Source of the DNA: Mycteria americana
Taxonomy: Eukaryota > Chordata > Aves > Ciconiiformes > Ciconiidae
Direction: 5' to 3'
Length of the DNA: 64,000 bases
Assembly (NCBI RefSeq): GCF_035582795.1
Contig: NC_134367.1
Span: forward strand, 4,156,501-4,220,500
Below the pieces are notes generated by a model. The model saw only the letters and a list, made by a program, of their open reading frames with translations, did not search any database and was not told where the DNA came from. The translations under genes were made by a program, and so were the position numbers. Below, one piece after another: positions 58,835-64,000 of the stretch (position 1 is the first letter of the stretch; each line of letters opens with the position of its first letter).

Positions 58835-61387
58835 ATGAGGATCCTGTACCTGCTCTTTGCTGTTCTCCTCCTCCTCTTCCAGGCTGCTCCAGGTGAGAAG
58901 CAAAGTAAATCCTAAAAAAGAATGAAAGTGCTTGTAAGCAGAAGTGTGTGCATAGGAGGAAAAAAGCAACCATCAACTGACAGGCAAAATCTGATGCTGT
59001 CGGGATGGTGCTATGCAGTGGATGGGACCAAGAACATCTGTGCTCATGATGGCTGTCTTCCTAAAAATGTAACACATGATTTATTGTATAATTATCCATC
59101 ATAATTTTAGACTGAAAACGGATATTTTAATGTCTTCCCCTTCCCACAGGTTCTGCAGATCCTATTTTTGCTGACACCGCAGAGTGCAGGAACCAGGGAA
59201 ATTTCTGCCGTGTTGGGGCATGCCCACCCACCTTCACTGTCTCGGGGTCTTGCCACGCGGGGCTGCTGAATTGCTGTTCAAAGTAAGTGCCGCAGGACTG
59301 AAGGGCATCAGAGGGCATCTTTGTTCTGCCATTTTATCTACCCTTTCTTTGAATAATATGCACAGCTCCATGGGGCTTGCAGGGCAGCCATTTGTGAGAA
59401 AGTCCAGATGGAGGATGAACATGTACACATCGTAGATGTGTGTTTAAGGAGACAATTCATTTTGATGGAAGTTATGTATGAAAGCAAAAGTTCAGGAGGG
59501 TCATATTTTCCCAGAATTCAACATTTTTCTCTTTATTTTGAATTTTGATGGGGAAAAAAAAAGATTTTTTTTTCAAGAAATTATTAGGAACATATCTCAC
59601 AGTATTTTCATCCATCGAGGGAAATGTCTTCTCCCTTCATCTGTTCTTTTCATTTCCAAAATGACCTAGAAAATTAAATTTTAAAGGAGGAAAAATGTTC
59701 ACAGAACTCTGCTTCTCATTCTCTTCTTCCTCCTACCACTGTGCAACCTGTAGAAAGGTGAAGAAGAGTGAATTTGTTAGTGACTGGAGACAACTGAGTG
59801 TGCATTTCACTATTGACTTTGGAGTCAATTTTCTGATAATGTCTGGAGTTTCCCTGATAGCAACACTTCTTCTTTCCTTAAGGTTTTAGGGGAACACACT
59901 TCAGCTTAGGATAACACATTCTCCTCAGGCATTTAGTTCTTACAATAGTTTTGTTCAACAGATTACCATGTGATTATCGTTGCCATCTGAAGCAACTGTC
60001 TATCACATACACTAAATTTAGTGGCAAATTAGGAGAGGTTCCTGTGTCTTTTGATGAAAAGGACAGGTGTGATGGCAACTCATCCCAACAGGAGATGTTC
60101 AGGCAGATCCTCAGCCATTGATGTGACTGGACAGAGCCCAGTTCAAAATAAAGGAAGGACTCAGATCTGTTTTTTCTGAATTTTCCAGAACTCCTTAGTC
60201 TATTACTTATAGACTTGCCAGGGTTTGAAGGTTCCCAGAAACTGAAGAAAGTGTGATGATATGGCTCTAGGGAAGAGGTTTCATAGCATTTGTTCAGCAC
60301 ACGGGGATCCTCAGCCAGACAGTGGTTTCAGGAAACCCAAGTCATACCAATATTAGGACATGTTTGTTGTCAGGAGATTAAGATGCTAAGGAAGCATCTG
60401 CTTAGGAACTCAGGAAAGTGAATGGTGTAGAAGCAACATGATATTGGATGATTTTATAAAGGGATGACTCTATCCCTCAGTCTCTGTGAATGATCATTCT
60501 CTTTAGGAAGCAATTTCTACTGATAGCGAACAGACTGGTAGGAGCAAATGGCAGATCTCCAACACCAAACTTCTGTAACAACATCTGTTGGGCCTGATCA
60601 GAGGAGAACTGGGGCTGGGAAAGGAGTAAGACCTCTTGAGTTTGGATCCAGGTGTTAATTTTTCTACAGAAATACTCTTTCTCAGAAGAATGTACCCATA
60701 TGTGATATTGATGGATGCTAATGTTCAGGATTAAAACTCTTCCTATTGGACTGTTAGATTTTCAGTTGGGTTGATCAATACAGCAGTAGAAGTTGAAACC
60801 AACAGGGTATTCTGAAGTACAATATAAATTTTATTCCAGCTGAGGATTCAACCTATTGAGTTGGTAGCAAAGAAATCTTTGAAATTGGACACAAAGAGTT
60901 TGATTCAGTAAGCTACACTGAGATGTTTAGTGGCATATGAGGTGCCCTGGAGTATTTAAACCATATGTACAGGTCTGGCTGAGATAGCTCACGACCTATG
61001 GGAAAACACTGCTTTTCAGAAAAGATGGCTGGAGTCCAAGCAGATACCCCAGAGCTCTTCAAATGGCACTGGACTTGTGTGATTTAAGTAATTAAATCAG
61101 ATCTCTGATCTTTATTTTGGGATGAGCTGAATCACAATTTTATTACTAGTGGTAATACAACTACTTTGCCAGTGACCATACTTCATGTGGACTGGATGTC
61201 TGCAGACCTAGATACCCAGCACACATGTAAGTGTATAAATATAGGTTTTTAAAACTGCAGGCTGAACCTGCCCTGTACATTTATTCTGAAAGGCAGAAGG
61301 TATTGACGTTTTTAGAGATTGAGCTTAGACTACACTTCAGCAAAATAACAAGACGCTTTGTATCCTTACAGGGTTTCAGCACAGTAA
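58835..61387 (+). CDS. AvBD10: Avian beta-defensin 10 (three coding exons)
   Basis: Secreted beta-defensin precursor of 68 residues, the length of chicken AvBD10 as I recall it. Signal exon 58835-58892 (MRILYLLFAVLLLLFQAAP, donor G|GTGAG); main exon 59150-59282 (acceptor TTCCCACAG, donor AA|GTAAGTG); last coding exon 61372-61387 (acceptor TATCCTTACAG). The last exon completes Lys and adds VSAQ before TAA, matching the chicken ending KIPAQ. The mature part starts SADPIFADTAEC; RNQGNFCRVGACPPTF and GLLNCC follow chicken AvBD10 closely. Cysteines are at 32, 39, 44, 54, 61 and 62 (C-x6-C-x4-C-x9-C-x6-CC). The final intron is about 2.1 kb, so the last exon is easy to miss. AATAAA at 61729-61734 gives a 3' UTR of about 360 bases. 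Intact and predicted functional. It is the only plus-strand defensin in the window. Confidence 0.94.
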
Positions 61388-61728
61388 GAGAAGGCTTTCC
61401 TGGGTCAGTGCCCTTGTACCAGCAACATTTCCACTGCCTTGAGGAGGTGATTTTGATGGATTCCTCCTCTATCTAAACCCTCCTGCAAATGAGCATTAAA
61501 AGAAGCTTCCAGAGGGCATGTCCTGTTAGCACACCGCTTCTGGAGATCCAGGTTTTTCCTCGCTGAAGTCACTCCCTTTTTTGCTTTTAACACACAAGCC
61601 ACGTTGACAGCTTGGCCACCTATTCCAGCCTACCTCACAGGGATGTTTGGATGTTCAATCAATTCAGGTTCATGCAGCTCTTGGAGGATGTGAAGCAATA
61701 TATATATATTATTTTATTCACACACAAA

Positions 61729-61734
61729 AATAAA
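61729..61734 (+). promoter_or_regulatory. Poly(A) signal of AvBD10
   Basis: AATAAA 342 bp after the AvBD10 stop, in a locally AT-rich stretch. It is the first canonical signal I see after the last coding exon. Confidence 0.55.
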
Positions 61735-64000
61735 TGTCTTCTTAAACCAATAACTGTGATCTTTCATTGTTACTAACAGTAATTTTCTCTGTGGTTTCGA
61801 CTCAAGACTCATTGAGTCATGCAATCTTTTTAAACAAGTAAGTCTGTGCAGTCCCACATATTCCCAAGTGATTTGGAAAAGGGAATGGCAAAACCAGCAA
61901 CCAGTTCTGATGATGATACTAAAGTATTCAGGATGACGAGACTGAACACTGAGTGTAAAGAACTGTACAAGCAACTCTTGATAGTGAGTGACTGGATGAC
62001 AAAATGGCAACCAATAAACACCTCCAGTATTGCAAACTTTACACCTGACTTCATAAACACAGTGATGGGGTCTGAACTATTCTCTACCTAGAAACAAGAT
62101 TTGGGGTGATATATAGACTGTTTTTGAAAACATCAGACCTGTGTTCAATAGCCAGTCATTAAAGTAAATTAAATGTCCTGTTTTATTCAGTAGTACAGAT
62201 ATAGTCATGAGTTCTCTAGCGCTAAAAATGCAAAACCGAAATGTTTTTCGTTGTTTCCTCCAATAGTTACAGATGCACAATCAATTTCTTTTCTCCCATC
62301 ACAACTAGTCATGGAGGCGGGAAGTCAATTTTTTGGAGTCAATTTCCTACATCTATCTTGAAAAGATGTTAGGGCAACACAGGGTTATTTTCATCCAGGT
62401 GCATTAGAAAAAAACTAGGAGTTTCCCCACGGCACTGGAGCCTATTTTTAAGCAATTTAATTGATCTTCATGTCCTTGAATTTGGAGCTGTATCAAGCTA
62501 AAGAAAGAGATGCTCCTTCCCCACAACTGTAGCCTTTTTTTGTGTCTAAAGAGTCTAAAAGGAATCCCAGTCAAAACCACAAAGGAAATGCAGATATCAA
62601 AAAAGTCAAATTAACACAGAGGTTGGGTAGCATTTTATTTCCTTCTTGTCTTAACTTCCCCATTAAAAGCTTGACAATGCTCCTTCCTTGTTAGTCTGAA
62701 GAGGACAACATGTCCGAATTTTCCCTGTTATTTTGGAAATATCCTGCACAAGGTTTCTATAAGCCATATTTGTGCAAGAAAAAAAAATCTCTTGACTTCC
62801 GCAGCTTTGGATCTGTCAAATGAGGCTAGATCACTTTCTTCTGAACCAACATCTACAACAGGACCATACACTGTAAGTGTTAAATGACACCAAAGGGCCA
62901 CATATTCCACCTATTTCTGTGGCTTCTTAGAAAGAAAAGGCCTGAGGATACAGCAGTAACCCATGTTTGAAGCTGCCTCGAGTAACCTGCCTGACTGGAG
63001 TAATCTTACATTTATATCAGCAACTAAAAAGTCCAGGGACAGCTTTCTGGTGAAATGGAAGACTACTCACCAGATCTTTTGGCCTCCGAAAGAAGATGGT
63101 TGTGTTCAAGATGTGTACCAAGAACTGTTCCTGGTCTATGCTAACACCTGAACCATGCCCAAGATATGTTCGGGAGATGGCTAGCTGACCCATTCCTAAG
63201 CTACACCAAAGGTCCCGATAACATTTAAACAACACACTAACCATTTAGCAAGCACGTCTCACTGCCCATAAACTGGTCATGTTCAACTTACTACTACAGA
63301 CGTGGATCATCTGTTTTCCATCCCTCAAGTTTCTGCTGGAAAAAATCTCTGGTATTAAGTCTGGATAAATTCAGGACAGACTGAGCCTCAGATTTCCCTC
63401 CTGTCCCAACAAAACACATGTCTAGTGTGTAAGTCATAGAGGTGTTACTCCAAACAGGGTTGTCTCCACCTCTGTCTCTAGATGCCACACCTCACCATCA
63501 AGGTCTTTTGTTTCACCCCAGCAGCCATCCTCACTGCAATACACGGCTAACTTCAGGCTCTTTCTCCCATTTTTGCCCAATTTCTATGGAGCCCCTTGAG
63601 TCTCTATCTCACCTCTGCACTTCCCACGTCCCCTGAGTGGAGCCTGGGGTTGGCCTCATGCAGGACTGCTTACACAGCTCTCCTGTGTTGATGGCCCTAC
63701 AGGGACCTGCTTCTCCCGTACCAGTTTCCTGGCCTGTCTCTCTCATGCACTGACCACTGAGAGTTCTTCCCAAGAAGCTCCTCATCGCATGTCTAGTGAG
63801 AACTTCCCTCCTACCATTATTTTTTTCCCTTGGACAACTGGCAGGAAGGCAGCTGGAACCAAACTCTTTAATAGTGCAGCTCAAGCTATGGGAGAAAAGA
63901 GACCTCTTGGTTGATGTACACCTTCCGAAGCTAATGCAGGACCTCAGAAAACCTCCTCCTTGATCACCTGAAGAATGGATCAGTTTTCAAAATGGTGATT
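61735..64000. other. Downstream of AvBD10, nothing recognised
   Basis: No defensin exon, RNA gene or clear repeat is seen to the end of the window. AvBD9, the expected next neighbour from chicken order, is not in view and would lie beyond base 64000 if present. Confidence 0.5.

Noticed and set aside
59756-59889. Acceptor CAACCTGTAG as the start of the AvBD10 last exon
   Set aside because: It would add a long unrelated tail. The 61372 exon reproduces the known KxxAQ ending exactly.
60188-60196. Acceptor TTTTCCAG giving ending K-T-P
   Set aside because: It has a good pyrimidine tract, but its ending is less like chicken AvBD10 than KVSAQ at 61372.

Overview
This window is bird nuclear DNA covering one end of the avian beta-defensin (AvBD) cluster. 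Spliced genes with short signal-peptide exons, CR1 LINEs ending in the octamer-like ATTCTGTG tail, and ERVL-type solo LTRs with 5-bp target duplications all point to a bird. I cannot name the species from sequence alone. Orthology calls rest on recalled chicken AvBD sequences.

Five complete beta-defensin genes can be read. On the minus strand, in order, are AvBD13 (33-1399), AvBD12 (9530-10339), AvBD11 (18896-21163, with two defensin domains) and a fifth defensin (23502-25596) that matches none of the chicken AvBDs I can recall. AvBD10 lies on the plus strand (58835-61387). All five share one plan: a signal-peptide exon of 49-61 coding bases that ends after the first base of a codon, a TATA-like box about 75-115 bp before the ATG, and one or more exons carrying the six-cysteine domain. 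All are predicted secreted cationic antimicrobial peptides. A decayed signal exon at about 28.7 kb hints at a lost further copy.

From about 32.6 to 45.5 kb the AvBD11-AvBD10 interval is filled by a repeat-rich block. It starts with a fairly young 5'-truncated CR1 (32626-34119, 403-codon open RT frame). A tRNA cluster follows, with four intact tRNA-Arg(ACG) and three intact tRNA-Trp(CCA) genes plus several tRNA relics. Two Trp-Arg pairs sit in the arms of a large inverted repeat (about 34915-36278 and 41938-43325, spacer about 5.66 kb). Between and around them lie old CR1 pieces, one of which is split by a solo LTR (40275-41026). A second solo LTR, of the common avian ERVL type, is at 44876-45468.

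The remaining stretches (about 1.5-9.2, 10.5-18.7, 25.7-32.6, 45.5-58.7 and 61.7-64 kb) show no gene I can support, apart from one older CR1 at 6463-7231 and several small tandem repeats.
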